Assembly: GCA_963780165.1 (NCBI GenBank)
Contig: CAWABB010000001.1
Location: 310,001-374,000 of the forward strand
DNA: 64,000 nt
From: CAWABB01 sp963780165
Lineage (GTDB): Bacteria > Bacteroidota > Ignavibacteria > UBA10030 > UBA6906
Reading direction: 5' to 3'
Part shown: piece by piece, positions 1 through 8,788 of the stretch
Position numbering within the stretch: the first letter of the stretch is position 1
Layout of the letters: every line of letters begins with the position of its first letter
Program-made: the position numbers and the translations under genes
The notes under the pieces: model-generated
What the model was told of the DNA's origin: nothing
Database searches by the model: none
Seen by the model: the letters and a program-made list of their open reading frames with translations, nothing else

Positions 1-437
1 CGATCATGAACCCCTTGAAGTTGGCCTTTGCCCGCGAGGGTGGATTCTTGAGTCTTCGGCTGCTCGACGTGTCCCGGAACGTGCTCAGCCAGAACCTCTA
101 CTGGTATCCGGATTCCACGGAGGCGTACAGCGGCATCCGGCAGATGCCCGCAGCACAGGTGTACGTGGTCGCCAGACGAGTGGGCGAAGGACGGATCGAG
201 GTGAACATCGAAAACCCCGCAGGGGGGCCGCTGGCATTCTTCCTGCGGATGTCGCTGGTCAATGGCGAGTCAAAGAAGAGGATCCTGCCGGTCTTCTATC
301 GTGACAACTACGTATCCATCCTGCCCGGGGAGAGACAGACATTCACGATTGAGCATCCACCCGGCGTAAGCTCCGCAGGCGCGCTTGTGTCGGTCAGCGG
401 ATGGAATGTCGGCGAGCAGTATGTGAGAATTGAATGA
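1..437 (+). CDS. GH2-type glycosidase, C-terminal fragment (5' truncated by window edge)
   Basis: The frame is open from the first bases of the window, so the visible 143 residues are the C-terminal end of a longer protein. They read as an immunoglobulin-like beta-sandwich (FLSLRLLDVSRNVLSQNLYWY, then alternating strands and a final VSVSGWNVGEQY). This resembles the last Ig-fold domain of glycoside hydrolase family 2 exo-beta-glucosaminidases and beta-mannosidases. The catalytic TIM barrel would lie outside the window, so substrate cannot be judged. The gene converges on a sulfatase gene, which fits a glycan-degradation neighbourhood. The family assignment rests on fold resemblance from memory, and other GH2 subfamilies are possible. 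Confidence 0.6.
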   Translation, partial: IMNPLKLAFAREGGFLSLRLLDVSRNVLSQNLYWYPDSTEAYSGIRQMPAAQVYVVARRVGEGRIEVNIENPAGGPLAFFLRMSLVNGESKKRILPVFYRDNYVSILPGERQTFTIEHPPGVSSAGALVSVSGWNVGEQYVRIE

Positions 438-722
438 CTGCCCGTCCTGGTCCAGTCGGTGTTCAGGAAAGCTATCCGTCGCGTGCCCGTTCTGGATCAT
501 TGATGTCGCATCCGTCACGACGCCGCCTTGTGAGTACGAGAAGCCTGCGACGATAATGTTTAGACCGACCGGGACTCTGGCGTAAGCCCTGGGATCAAGA
601 TCCTGCGCGGGCGAATCCTGCCAACGAACCAATCCTGCCATCCTCTCCGACGTCCAATAAGCCGCGGGCCGGACACCCTCGCCCGGCCCGACTGCATACT
701 GCACCTCCACGATGTTTGATGC

Positions 723-3152
723 CTACTGCCTGAGCATTGCTCTCTGCGCTTCCTTTGCCAGGTCCAGGTACTGGGCCTTCTCAACGGTGACTCCAACACC
801 GAGGATGGTTCCACCTTTGAACTCTCCAGGGGATGCGTACTCCTGGGTAACTGCGTCTCCGCTGTCGAAGCCGACACAGAGACCGTCGCCCGAAAGCGTG
901 AATTTGCCCGCCTGGGTCTTCATCGGACCCTCGGCAACAACCTTGTCGTTGACGTAAAGCATCGTCCTGCCAAGTGACTCGCCGTATTTGCCTGCGACGT
1001 CTCTGATGAACTCCATTCCGAGCGTGTACTTGCCGGGTTTGAGCACCGGTGAGACGAAGTGCTGCTCCGGCTTTATGCCGAGGAAGTTGTACACATAGTG
1101 GAATTTCCGGTCCTTGAGGAACAGCGAGTGACCTCCAAAGCGAGAACCCTGGGCGAAGATGACGCCGGAGGCATCTGCGTCGGTAATCTCGACGTTGGCC
1201 AGAATCTTGTATGAACGGCCCCGCACGCTGACAGCCACACCTTCCGGAACCGATGAAGTCCCCGGATAGTAAATGTACCGCTCCCGCGGTGACTCTGCGG
1301 CGGGCCGTTCGATGCCGAGCACCTCTACTGCCGAGCGATCGTCAAGCGGCAAGACCTTGTTCTTCTCTGCCTCTTCAAACCAGGCCTTTATCAGCGCCTC
1401 CAGTTTCTCGGGATGTTCCTTTGCAAGGTTCTTGGACTCAGCACGGTCAACATCGACGTGGTACAATTCCCATGCATCCTTGTCAAAGTGGCCCTTGCTG
1501 GTCAGCGGGGCGTGAAGAGCCGAGGCCTTCCAGCCGTCCTCCCAGATCCCCCTGGTGCCAAGCATGGCATAGTACTGGCGGCGCTTCTGCGTCGGGCCAT
1601 TGGGGTCCGCTTCAAAGGTGTAGCGCATCGAAACGCCGGAGAGCGGATACTGCTGGACGCCGCGATACACTCTCGGCATCTCCAGACCACAGATCTCGAG
1701 AATAGTCGGAACAATGTCTGTGGCGTGGTGATACTGGTTGCGGATCGCTCCCCGAGCTTTGATCCCCTTCGGCCATGAAATCACCAGGGGATCGCATGTC
1801 CCTCCGGAGTACTGGGAATATCGCTTGAACATCTGGAACGGTGTCGAAAAGGCAACCGCCCACCCTGTTGGATAATGGTTGTACGTGTCGGTTGAACCGA
1901 GCACGTCGATGTACTTCATGTTCTCCGACAGCTCATCGGGGTAGCCATTGAAGAACTTATTCTCATTCACAGAACCGCTGGGACTCCCCTCCCCGGACGC
2001 GCCGTTATCCGCACAATAGAACACGACGGTGTTCTCCACCTGCCCGGATTTTTCCAGATAGTCGATGATGCGACCGATCTGTGCGTCTGTATATTCTGAG
2101 AATCCGGCGTAGACCTCGGCCATGTGTGCGAACAACTTCTTCTCGTCGGCACTGAGAGAATTCCACGGACGGACCATGTCCGCTGCGTTTGCGACAGAAT
2201 CGGGCAACGGATTGATCGGAGTGAGTTGTGTTCCCTTCGGCAGGATCCCTTTCTCTATCATGCGCGGCAGGAGCCACTCACGGTATGCCTCATATCCATC
2301 GTCGAACTTACCTTTGTATTTCGCAATGTATTCCTTCGGAGCATGGTGGGGGGCGTGGTTGGCACCCGGATTGAACCACATGAACCACGGTTTCGAGGGA
2401 TTGCTGGCTTTCTGGTTGCGGATCATCTGGATCGCCTTGTCCGCCAGGTCTTTGGAGAGATGATAACCCTTCTCCGGGCCATATGGCTGCTCGATGAACC
2501 GATTGTCCTCCACGAGATCAGGATACCACTGGTTTGTCTCGCCGCCAAGGAAGCCGTAGAAGCGATCGAAGCCCTGTTGGAGCGGCCACTGCTTTCGGCT
2601 TCCGCCCGGTGCGACATCCTGCTCGGGAACGTTGTGGTCCTTACCGAGCCAGAACGTCCCCCAGCCGCCGTCCTGGAGAACCTGCGCGACCGTGGCGCAT
2701 TGCGCTGGGAGTTGCCCGCTTGCGCCGGGGAACCCGTTCGCCCCTTCTGTTATTGAGGCCATGCCGTTGAGGTGATGGTTGCGGCCTGTCAGAAGGGCGG
2801 AACGGGTTGGCGAACTAAGTGCCGCCGTATGCCATTGCGTATAGACTAACCCCTGGTCGGCCAGTTTCTGAAGTGTCGGCATGTTGATCCTGCCACCATA
2901 CGGCGACCATGCACCAAGGCCGGTATCATCGAACAGGACGAGCAGTATGTTCGGTGCACCTTCGGGGGCTCGCTTCGGGGTGTATGGGGTCCAATCCGGA
3001 ACCGATTCGCGGACATCGAGAGCGATTTTCCCATTGAACTGCGGGGAGGTATCGGCCGGCGTGTCGGCCGTCTTGCCGCACCCTACAATACACCCGGTCA
3101 ATGCGCCAATGGCAAGGATCGGGTCAAGAGTTGCTCTACTTCTTGTCAACAC
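723..3152 (-). CDS. Serine-type arylsulfatase lipoprotein
   Basis: An 809-residue sulfatase that would remove sulfate esters from a glycan or aryl substrate in the periplasm or at the cell surface. The N-terminus has a hydrophobic stretch with cysteines at 21 (LTGC) and 25, so it is probably a lipoprotein. The metal-binding DD is at residues 75-76. The sulfatase signature is S113-S-P115-T-R117 followed by LLTGR, so the residue converted to formylglycine is a serine. Serine-type sulfatases need a radical SAM maturase, and one is encoded just upstream. The last ~170 residues form an extra beta-rich domain typical of large bacterial arylsulfatases. The start is a GTG preceded by GGGAG at a good distance. 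After the TAG stop the frame stays open into the neighbouring gene. Confidence 0.93.
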   Translation of the reverse strand: MLTRSRATLDPILAIGALTGCIVGCGKTADTPADTSPQFNGKIALDVRESVPDWTPYTPKRAPEGAPNILLVLFDDTGLGAWSPYGGRINMPTLQKLADQGLVYTQWHTAALSSPTRSALLTGRNHHLNGMASITEGANGFPGASGQLPAQCATVAQVLQDGGWGTFWLGKDHNVPEQDVAPGGSRKQWPLQQGFDRFYGFLGGETNQWYPDLVEDNRFIEQPYGPEKGYHLSKDLADKAIQMIRNQKASNPSKPWFMWFNPGANHAPHHAPKEYIAKYKGKFDDGYEAYREWLLPRMIEKGILPKGTQLTPINPLPDSVANAADMVRPWNSLSADEKKLFAHMAEVYAGFSEYTDAQIGRIIDYLEKSGQVENTVVFYCADNGASGEGSPSGSVNENKFFNGYPDELSENMKYIDVLGSTDTYNHYPTGWAVAFSTPFQMFKRYSQYSGGTCDPLVISWPKGIKARGAIRNQYHHATDIVPTILEICGLEMPRVYRGVQQYPLSGVSMRYTFEADPNGPTQKRRQYYAMLGTRGIWEDGWKASALHAPLTSKGHFDKDAWELYHVDVDRAESKNLAKEHPEKLEALIKAWFEEAEKNKVLPLDDRSAVEVLGIERPAAESPRERYIYYPGTSSVPEGVAVSVRGRSYKILANVEITDADASGVIFAQGSRFGGHSLFLKDRKFHYVYNFLGIKPEQHFVSPVLKPGKYTLGMEFIRDVAGKYGESLGRTMLYVNDKVVAEGPMKTQAGKFTLSGDGLCVGFDSGDAVTQEYASPGEFKGGTILGVGVTVEKAQYLDLAKEAQRAMLRQ

Positions 3153-3491
3153 GAGGGTTCTCCCTATGATGGATTGGTGGAAAGGAGCCTAGCCTGTCCG
3201 GCGACCCAGAGTGTTGACTGACAGTCACAATGGCACTCGACTTTGTTGATCATAGCATTCATCCCATCGTCGGAGCCCGGGGCTGACCCAGCAACACCTG
3301 GTGGTCGTAAATTCTGCCTATCTTACACACCAGATAGTGGTAGGTCAATCCATCGAAGGGATGATAGTGGGTTTAGCCCTTGGTTAGGGGACAGCGAACG
3401 TCAAACCACCCCGAAATAGGAAATAATCCCTGACCTAACAAAACGCAAAAGCGGGGAGCCGAGAACCGGCCGATGCAGAGTCTTGCAACTT
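3153..3491. other. Intergenic region between sulfatase and maturase genes
   Basis: About 340 bases carry no convincing gene. They contain the Shine-Dalgarno sequence of the sulfatase and a 13-bp palindrome listed separately. The length suggests the sulfatase has its own promoter and is not simply cotranscribed with the maturase, although no clear -35/-10 pair was found. Confidence 0.5.
3215..3227. promoter_or_regulatory. Perfect palindrome TGACTG-A-CAGTCA upstream of sulfatase gene
   Basis: A 6+1+6 bp perfect inverted repeat lies 63 bp upstream of the sulfatase start. It could be an operator for a dimeric regulator. No regulator gene is adjacent and a chance palindrome of this size is possible. 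Confidence 0.25.
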
Positions 3492-4781
3492 CTATGATCC
3501 CTTTTCTACAACGAGGATCCGGTTGTGCACGGCCTGCATGATGTTCGATGCCGGAAGGCCGTTTTCGAGCAATACGGTCATAGCGTGGAGATACTTGCGG
3601 ATATGAAGGAAGAACTTCTTGTACCCGGCGCACATGTAGTGCAGCCCGGGTTCACCATAGGGTGATCGGATGAACCGATGCTTCGGGCAGCCTCCCCAGC
3701 AGGCATTCAGCACCTCACACTCCAGGCAGTACCGGGTGAGCGTCCGCTCCTTGTGCGGTCCGAACCCCGAGGCCACCGATCGATTGACCATCTGCCCTAA
3801 ATTCCCCTCCAGCACGTTCCCCAACCGGTATTCGGGATAGACATAGTGATCGCACGCGAAGACATCACCGTCATGCTCCATTGCCACGGCGCGACCGCAC
3901 TGCCTGGAGAAGATGCAGACCGGGGACGAATTCCCGATCCAGGCATTGAGGGCCCACTCGAAGTTCATCACGAAGATCTCTCCTACATCCTTCTTCACCC
4001 ACTCCTCGTATATCGCGATCAGAAACTCTCCATACTTCTTCGGTTCGACAGTCCAAGGTGTCACAAAGGTGTTGGTCTCTTCCCCGTCAAGTCTCGCGGG
4101 TGGTGCCAGCCACAGTCCCTGTTCTATCGTCTTGTTGTCAGGCATCCGTTCGATGATCGGGGTGAACTGGATGAACTTGATCCCCTCCCTCTTGAAGAAG
4201 TTGTAGACTTCAAGCGGCCGGTAGGCCGTCTCACGGGCCACGCAGGCAAGAATATTGTATTCTACACCGTGTTTCTGGAGAAGTCTCAGGCCCTGCATCA
4301 CTGCATCGAACGTGGGTCGCCCGACATGGTCCTTCCGGTACAGATCGTGGATCTCTCCTGGCCCATCAAGGCTGAGGCCAACAAAGAAACCGTGCTGCCT
4401 GAAGAACTCGCACCACTCATCCGTCAACCGCATACCGTTGGTTTGGAGGGAATTCCTGATTTCCTTCCGCCCCAGGAACGGCTTCTGCAATTCGACGACC
4501 TTGCGGAAGAAGTCCATGCCCAGAAGGGTCGGCTCTCCACCGTGCCAGACAAACTCGACAACGGGCGTCGGCTGGGACTCCACGTACTGCGAAATGTACG
4601 CGGCCAGGACGTCGTCCGGCATCCGCATATCCTCGCCCTTCTCGAACAGTGCGTGCTTTTCGAGGTAGAAGCAGTAGTCGCACTTGATGTTGCAGGCCGG
4701 TCCTATGGGCTTTGCCAGCACATGCATCCCCTGCGGAAGAGGAAAAGCTGGAACGCCTGCGTTTGATTTTTCAGGATTCAA
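3492..4781 (-). CDS. Anaerobic sulfatase-maturating radical SAM enzyme (anSME)
   Basis: A 429-residue radical S-adenosylmethionine enzyme that oxidises the active-site serine or cysteine of sulfatases to C-alpha-formylglycine in the cytoplasm. The radical SAM cluster motif CNIKCDYC (C30, C34, C37) follows the typical KPIGPAC entry. The C-terminal half carries the SPASM cysteine set (including CGRAVAMEHDGDVFACDHY, YCLECEVLNACWGGCPKH and a late Cys near YMCAGYKKFF) that binds auxiliary clusters. The expected partner, a serine-type sulfatase, is the next gene downstream. The start is a TTG with AAAGGA about 10 bases upstream. A later ATG at 4724 is possible but would leave only about ten residues before the cluster motif. 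Confidence 0.95.
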   Translation of the reverse strand: MNPEKSNAGVPAFPLPQGMHVLAKPIGPACNIKCDYCFYLEKHALFEKGEDMRMPDDVLAAYISQYVESQPTPVVEFVWHGGEPTLLGMDFFRKVVELQKPFLGRKEIRNSLQTNGMRLTDEWCEFFRQHGFFVGLSLDGPGEIHDLYRKDHVGRPTFDAVMQGLRLLQKHGVEYNILACVARETAYRPLEVYNFFKREGIKFIQFTPIIERMPDNKTIEQGLWLAPPARLDGEETNTFVTPWTVEPKKYGEFLIAIYEEWVKKDVGEIFVMNFEWALNAWIGNSSPVCIFSRQCGRAVAMEHDGDVFACDHYVYPEYRLGNVLEGNLGQMVNRSVASGFGPHKERTLTRYCLECEVLNACWGGCPKHRFIRSPYGEPGLHYMCAGYKKFFLHIRKYLHAMTVLLENGLPASNIMQAVHNRILVVEKGS

Positions 4782-4796
4782 AGACGACGGTCCTTT

Positions 4797-5702
4797 CTAC
4801 AGCAGCCGGCCCTGGTCGTACTGCTGCCAGAACTGCCCTGGCGGCATCCGGGTGCCCAGAGTCGTCCCCAATTCAGTCAGTGTCTTCATGTTCCGGATCG
4901 ATTCCAGACCAGCACTGATGGCCTTCGGCGAGAATATCAATCGGGTGAGCCTGAGACCTTTGAGCGGAGTCAGATCCCTCACCCGTGTCCCTCCGATATG
5001 CAATCGCTGAAGGCTCGACATCTCCGAGAGGGGACGGAGATCCGATACACCTGTCCCTTCGAGCGTGAGGCTCACTATGGGGCACTTCGCGAGCGGAGAG
5101 ATGTCCGTGACGGGCGTATTGTTGAGCCAGAGCATCTGTACTGGATTTCCCTTTAGCGGACGAAGGTCCTTTACGCGTGTCCCGACGAGCATCAGCTCTT
5201 TGAGTGGCATCCCTGCGAGCGGCTTCAAATCCGAAATTGCGGTATTGCTCAGATAGAGTTTTTCGAGCTTCATGCCCGCGAGAGGGGTTAGGTCAGTGAC
5301 ATGTGTATCTTCCAGCCCGAGCACCATCAGGGGCATTCCCTTAAGAGGCGCAAGATCAGAGACCTGCAGGCCTTTCAGGTCAAGGGCTCCAAACGGGATC
5401 CCCTGGAGAGGGGCAAGATCACTTACACCGCCGCCGCTCAAATCTCCGACGAGCCCCAGAGCCGGATCGACGGCAAACTGGGCTTGATTCCGATATCCCG
5501 GATTCTTCGCGCGAAGCCGCGCGTGTACCAGCTCCGGGTTGTTGACGACCTGCGCAGGCGTCAGGACCGGAGATTTTGCTGGCAGGACCTGCCCTACGAA
5601 AAGCAGAGCTTCGGCCTCAGCCTGCTCCTTGACCGGGATCGATGCAATGAGGCACAGCAGCGCGAAGCGTGAACTCATCAAGGTGAACTCTTGCTTTGCC
5701 AT
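4797..5702 (-). CDS. Leucine-rich-repeat protein, probably exported
   Basis: A 301-residue protein with an N-terminal hydrophobic segment (FALLCLIASIP) that may be a signal peptide. A short Lys/Pro/Val-rich region follows, then about nine tandem repeats of ~22 residues of the form L-x-L-x-x-T-x-V-x-D-L-x-P-L-x-G-M-P. This is the internalin/SDS22-like leucine-rich-repeat pattern and makes a protein-binding solenoid. The C-terminal MPPGQFWQQYDQG resembles tails seen on planctomycete LRR modules. It lies 15 bp upstream of the sulfatase maturase on the same strand, so the two are probably cotranscribed, though no functional link is known. An internal ATG at 5678 is an alternative start. Confidence 0.8.
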   Translation of the reverse strand: MAKQEFTLMSSRFALLCLIASIPVKEQAEAEALLFVGQVLPAKSPVLTPAQVVNNPELVHARLRAKNPGYRNQAQFAVDPALGLVGDLSGGGVSDLAPLQGIPFGALDLKGLQVSDLAPLKGMPLMVLGLEDTHVTDLTPLAGMKLEKLYLSNTAISDLKPLAGMPLKELMLVGTRVKDLRPLKGNPVQMLWLNNTPVTDISPLAKCPIVSLTLEGTGVSDLRPLSEMSSLQRLHIGGTRVRDLTPLKGLRLTRLIFSPKAISAGLESIRNMKTLTELGTTLGTRMPPGQFWQQYDQGRLL

Positions 5703-5958
5703 GTCCTACACGAGACTCTTGTTGTCCTGGATTTGGAAGTTGTGTCGATCCCGGTTGTGTCACCGCCACTCCTCTACCCACAATTCCTGATCCGGATTTT
5801 GGAGAGGTTATGCTTCAGAAGGCGAAGCGTGACGCGTGGCGTAGCCATGAATATCCCTCCGGTGCTCTACGCTATGCTGAGAGAATGGCACACTTCTGAC
5901 ACGCGCCAGGATTCTGAAGAATGAACCTGTTGGTGGGCATCAACTTGCGGGAGTTTTG

Positions 5959-6041
5959 CGGAGAGCGAGGGATTCGAACCCCCAAGCCCTTGCGGGCGCC
6001 GGTTTTCAAGACCGGTGCAATAGCCGTTCTGCCAGCTCTCC
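5959..6041 (-). tRNA. tRNA-Ser (anticodon UGA)
   Basis: The minus strand folds as a class II tRNA. The acceptor GGAGAGC pairs with GCTCTCC, and the anticodon stem CCGGT/ACCGG carries the loop CTTGAAA with anticodon TGA. A long variable arm (CGCCC-GCAA-GGGC) precedes the T arm with TTCGAAT. The discriminator is G, as in serine tRNAs. CCA is not encoded. Confidence 0.96.
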
Positions 6042-6469
6042 GTGAGGAAACTATTCTATTTTCGCCAACTCTGCTGCCAACCGAATCCCACAACTCCCCG
6101 CAAAGAGTGGAGAGGAGTGCAGAGTTTAGTCCAGACCTCGGCCCTAATGCAGAGGCGTCGTACGCACCGTGTGGGAGCTGCCAGGGCTTATCCAAACCGT
6201 GCACGGCGCGCCCGGCGATATTCATCGAAGAGGTCTCTGGCAGTCACACGGCATCCAAAGATACGGTGTGACACACTCGAAATCAACGGCTTCTGCGCCT
6301 ACCGTCCCGACTCTCCGCAGTCCCGTCGGGTGCCGCCCGACACCCGTTCTTCCCATCATCTCCCTCCCCGCCCGTGATCCACCTGCAATGCACTGCGCCA
6401 GCTTGGAGGCGGAAGAACTGCATGCCGAGGCGAAGTAGATCGGTAGCCTCTGAGCCCAGACACCCCCAG
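6042..6469. other. Intergenic region without a recognisable gene
   Basis: About 430 bases separate tRNA-Ser from the end of the helix-hairpin-helix gene. Apart from the candidate tRNA promoter at its left end I see no coding sequence with a family signature, no repeat and no clear terminator. Confidence 0.4.
6053..6080 (-). promoter_or_regulatory. Candidate promoter of tRNA-Ser
   Basis: On the minus strand TTGGCA is followed after 16 bp by TAGAAT, ending 11 bp before the mature 5' end of the tRNA. Spacing and position suit a housekeeping promoter. Confidence 0.45.
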
Positions 6470-7024
6470 CTATCGGTACAGGCTACCAACTTGATGATTA
6501 CGATGATACTGAAATAGCGTCAACTCCACGTTGCGAACGGGGGCTTCCAATCGCAACGCGTGATGCCGTAGTATATTCAGGTACTTATGCCAGTGCGCAA
6601 AAGTGAAACCAAGCCCCCGTTGGTTGTTTTGAACAGATCCGAGGGCATATAGAAGCTGCCACACCCTGATGTCAATCACACCGTACCTCTTGGGGTCCGT
6701 CAATGTCAGAATGGCCGAAGCCATCGGGACGTTCACGCCTTTGAGAGTTCCCAGGAGTTCCAAACGCTTTCGCTCACTCCTTGTCTCGAAGACTCGCCGA
6801 GTTGTCTCCTCAACCCGCTTGCCGGAATTCTGCTCGCACCGCCGAATTGCACGAGGACTTTTCCAATAGCATATGTCCAGAAATTCGCCCCTTGAAAGTT
6901 CCTTGTTCGATTTTGCATGCCGCAGCCGCTTGATGATCTTGGCGGTAGGCGAGTCCTCCTCTGCAAGCTGAATGTGATCGAGGAGTTCCTTGAGTGTCTC
7001 GTACTTTGGTGCTCGAAGTCCCAT
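6470..7024 (-). CDS. Helix-hairpin-helix protein, DNA-glycosylase-like fold, unknown function
   Basis: A 184-residue soluble, basic protein. Residues ~95-125 read GTLKGVNVPMASAILTLTDP followed by KRYGVIDIRVWQLLYALG. This matches the helix-hairpin-helix and the following helix of HhH-GPD DNA glycosylases, including an aspartate (VID) where that family keeps its catalytic Asp. The Cys4 iron-sulfur motif of endonuclease III is absent and the N-terminal half is unlike known glycosylases. It could bind or repair DNA, or belong to one of the uncharacterised HhH families found in accessory regions. The gene stands alone, with no strong Shine-Dalgarno. The fold call is inference and no product is claimed. 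Confidence 0.55.
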   Translation of the reverse strand: MGLRAPKYETLKELLDHIQLAEEDSPTAKIIKRLRHAKSNKELSRGEFLDICYWKSPRAIRRCEQNSGKRVEETTRRVFETRSERKRLELLGTLKGVNVPMASAILTLTDPKRYGVIDIRVWQLLYALGSVQNNQRGLGFTFAHWHKYLNILRHHALRLEAPVRNVELTLFQYHRNHQVGSLYR

Positions 7025-7071
7025 TGGTCATGTGGCGCTTGTCATAGGTGAATGCCATTCCCCGCAAGCCG

Positions 7072-8736
7072 TTACCGGACCAACACGATCTTCTTGCTCT
7101 GAACGAAATCCCCAGCTTGGAGACGATAGAGATAAATACCGCTGGCCAGAGAAGACGCATCGAATTGGACTTGGTGGTAACCTGCCTCCTGCTCTCCTTG
7201 AACAAGCGTTGCTATCTGCTGCCCAAGAGTGTTGAAGACCGTGAGCGTTACGTGCGATCGGCTCGGGAGGCCGTAGCGGATGATCGTCGATGGGTTGAAT
7301 GGGTTGGGGTAGTTCTGCGACAAAGAATAGGCCGCAGGGACACTCCCGCTCTCAGAGGCAATTCCTGTGGTGATGAGCCTCTGCGCAAATGTGAAATTGT
7401 ACCCCAGTTCGAAAATATAGTAGTTGCCTGCGCTGTCAGTAAACGGTGGCGCAAAACCGCCACCACCCTGGGAGTAGAATCCAATATTCGCGACGGTCCA
7501 GTAGGGATCGACCCAGGTGTAGTGCCATACCGAAGTCAGATTTCCTTGACCATCAAAGGTGTACGTGTAGCGTTCGGAATTCACCCATTGGTCGGTCGAC
7601 AAGACTTCGTACAACTCCGAGAGTCTGTTTCCATTTGCATCATAGGTGAATGTCCACCGTTCACCGCCTACCCTCTGACCGTTTAACGTGGACTCGCGCA
7701 GAAACAGAGTTTGATTTCCGTTCGAGTCATAGGTACAGATTCCGGTCAAGGCAACCACCCATTGACCGTTCGACCATCCTTCGAATATATAGGAAGTCTC
7801 GTTCCCATTCGCATCATAGGTGTAGCTGTCGCGCGAACTATTCACCCATTGACCGCCCTCCCAGGACTCCGACAACGACGAGAGCATGTTCCTGCTTGCA
7901 TCATAGGTGTACGTGGAGCGGACCAAATTCTGCAATTGACCGCTCAACCCATGTTGGTACACGGCGGAGAGTCTGTTCCCCTCTCCATCATAGGTGTACG
8001 TGTTGCCAACATTATCCACCCATTGACCGTTCGCCCAGTACGCGTACACCTCGGAGAGGTTGTTCCCGCTCGCATCATAGGTGAAGATTCCGCGGCCGTC
8101 ATTCACCCATTGGCCGTTCGACCAAGATTCGTACACATAGGACGTCCGTTTCCCGTTGGCATCATAGACGAAGGTCCCGCGCTGGCGATTCTCCCATTGA
8201 CCGCCCGACCACGATTCCGTCAACTCGGAGAGCATGTTCCCCTGTGCGTCATAGGTCAGCGTGCGTCGAAAAGAATTTGCCCATTCACCGTTCGACCATG
8301 CTTCGGTCAATTCGGAAGTCGGTTTCCCGCTTGCTCCAATCGTGTTGGTCTGGCGCAGGGTATCCATCCAGAGGTCGCCTCTCAACTTCTGAGTCAGATC
8401 GACCGTCATCTGAGCGCTGGCATTGAACGAATACAGATGCCGTGTCGTGTCCGCGGGGAGGGGCGGAAAAATGAAGGTACTGCCCAGACTCCGAACCACT
8501 GCGGTGTCGATGACGTAGATGTCAGATTGTGGGGACGAAAACGCACGGGCGGGCGATCTGTGCCGAGGTGATGCTGGCTGAAGATCGGGAGAGGTCCTTC
8601 CGGGGACCTTCGTGTCGATAGCGGGAAGATATAAATCGTGCCTGTTCCCTGAGACGTTTGTGAGAACCGATTGGGCTGAAGCGCAATCCCCAACCAGAAC
8701 GATCGCAAGCCCAAAATAGATAAACCGTGTCTTCAT
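7072..8736 (-). CDS. T9SS-exported protein with 29-residue YD-like repeats
   Basis: A 554-residue secreted protein. Residues 1-22 form a signal peptide (MKTRFIYFGLAIVLVGDCAS). The centre holds about nine tandem 29-residue units of the form TYDANGNRLSE-x8-NGQWVN. These resemble the YD repeats of Rhs/wall-associated proteins but keep a constant length and lack an Rhs core. The last ~80 residues are a type IX secretion sorting domain: NYPNPFNPSTIIRYGLP, then LTVFNTLGQQ, and GIYLYRLQAGDFVQSKKIVL at the end. It is probably anchored at or released from the surface. The start at 8736 was chosen because GGGAGGGAAGG precedes the ATG and the signal peptide begins there. Confidence 0.85.
   Translation of the reverse strand: MKTRFIYFGLAIVLVGDCASAQSVLTNVSGNRHDLYLPAIDTKVPGRTSPDLQPASPRHRSPARAFSSPQSDIYVIDTAVVRSLGSTFIFPPLPADTTRHLYSFNASAQMTVDLTQKLRGDLWMDTLRQTNTIGASGKPTSELTEAWSNGEWANSFRRTLTYDAQGNMLSELTESWSGGQWENRQRGTFVYDANGKRTSYVYESWSNGQWVNDGRGIFTYDASGNNLSEVYAYWANGQWVDNVGNTYTYDGEGNRLSAVYQHGLSGQLQNLVRSTYTYDASRNMLSSLSESWEGGQWVNSSRDSYTYDANGNETSYIFEGWSNGQWVVALTGICTYDSNGNQTLFLRESTLNGQRVGGERWTFTYDANGNRLSELYEVLSTDQWVNSERYTYTFDGQGNLTSVWHYTWVDPYWTVANIGFYSQGGGGFAPPFTDSAGNYYIFELGYNFTFAQRLITTGIASESGSVPAAYSLSQNYPNPFNPSTIIRYGLPSRSHVTLTVFNTLGQQIATLVQGEQEAGYHQVQFDASSLASGIYLYRLQAGDFVQSKKIVLVR
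7545..8330 (-). repeat. 87-bp in-frame tandem repeats
   Basis: About nine degenerate 87-bp units sit inside the T9SS protein gene. The marker TCATAGG (plus strand) recurs at exactly 87-bp spacing, for example at 7640 and 7727. Because 87 is a multiple of three, copy gain or loss keeps the frame. Confidence 0.8.
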
Positions 8737-8788
8737 CCTTCCCTCCCTTGAACCACCTCGTGGAATGAAACCACTGACCCACCCATGC

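Noticed and set aside
7545..8330. Possible CRISPR or intergenic repeat array
   Set aside because: The 87-bp periodicity is coding, encoding 29-residue protein repeats in one frame with no unique spacers.
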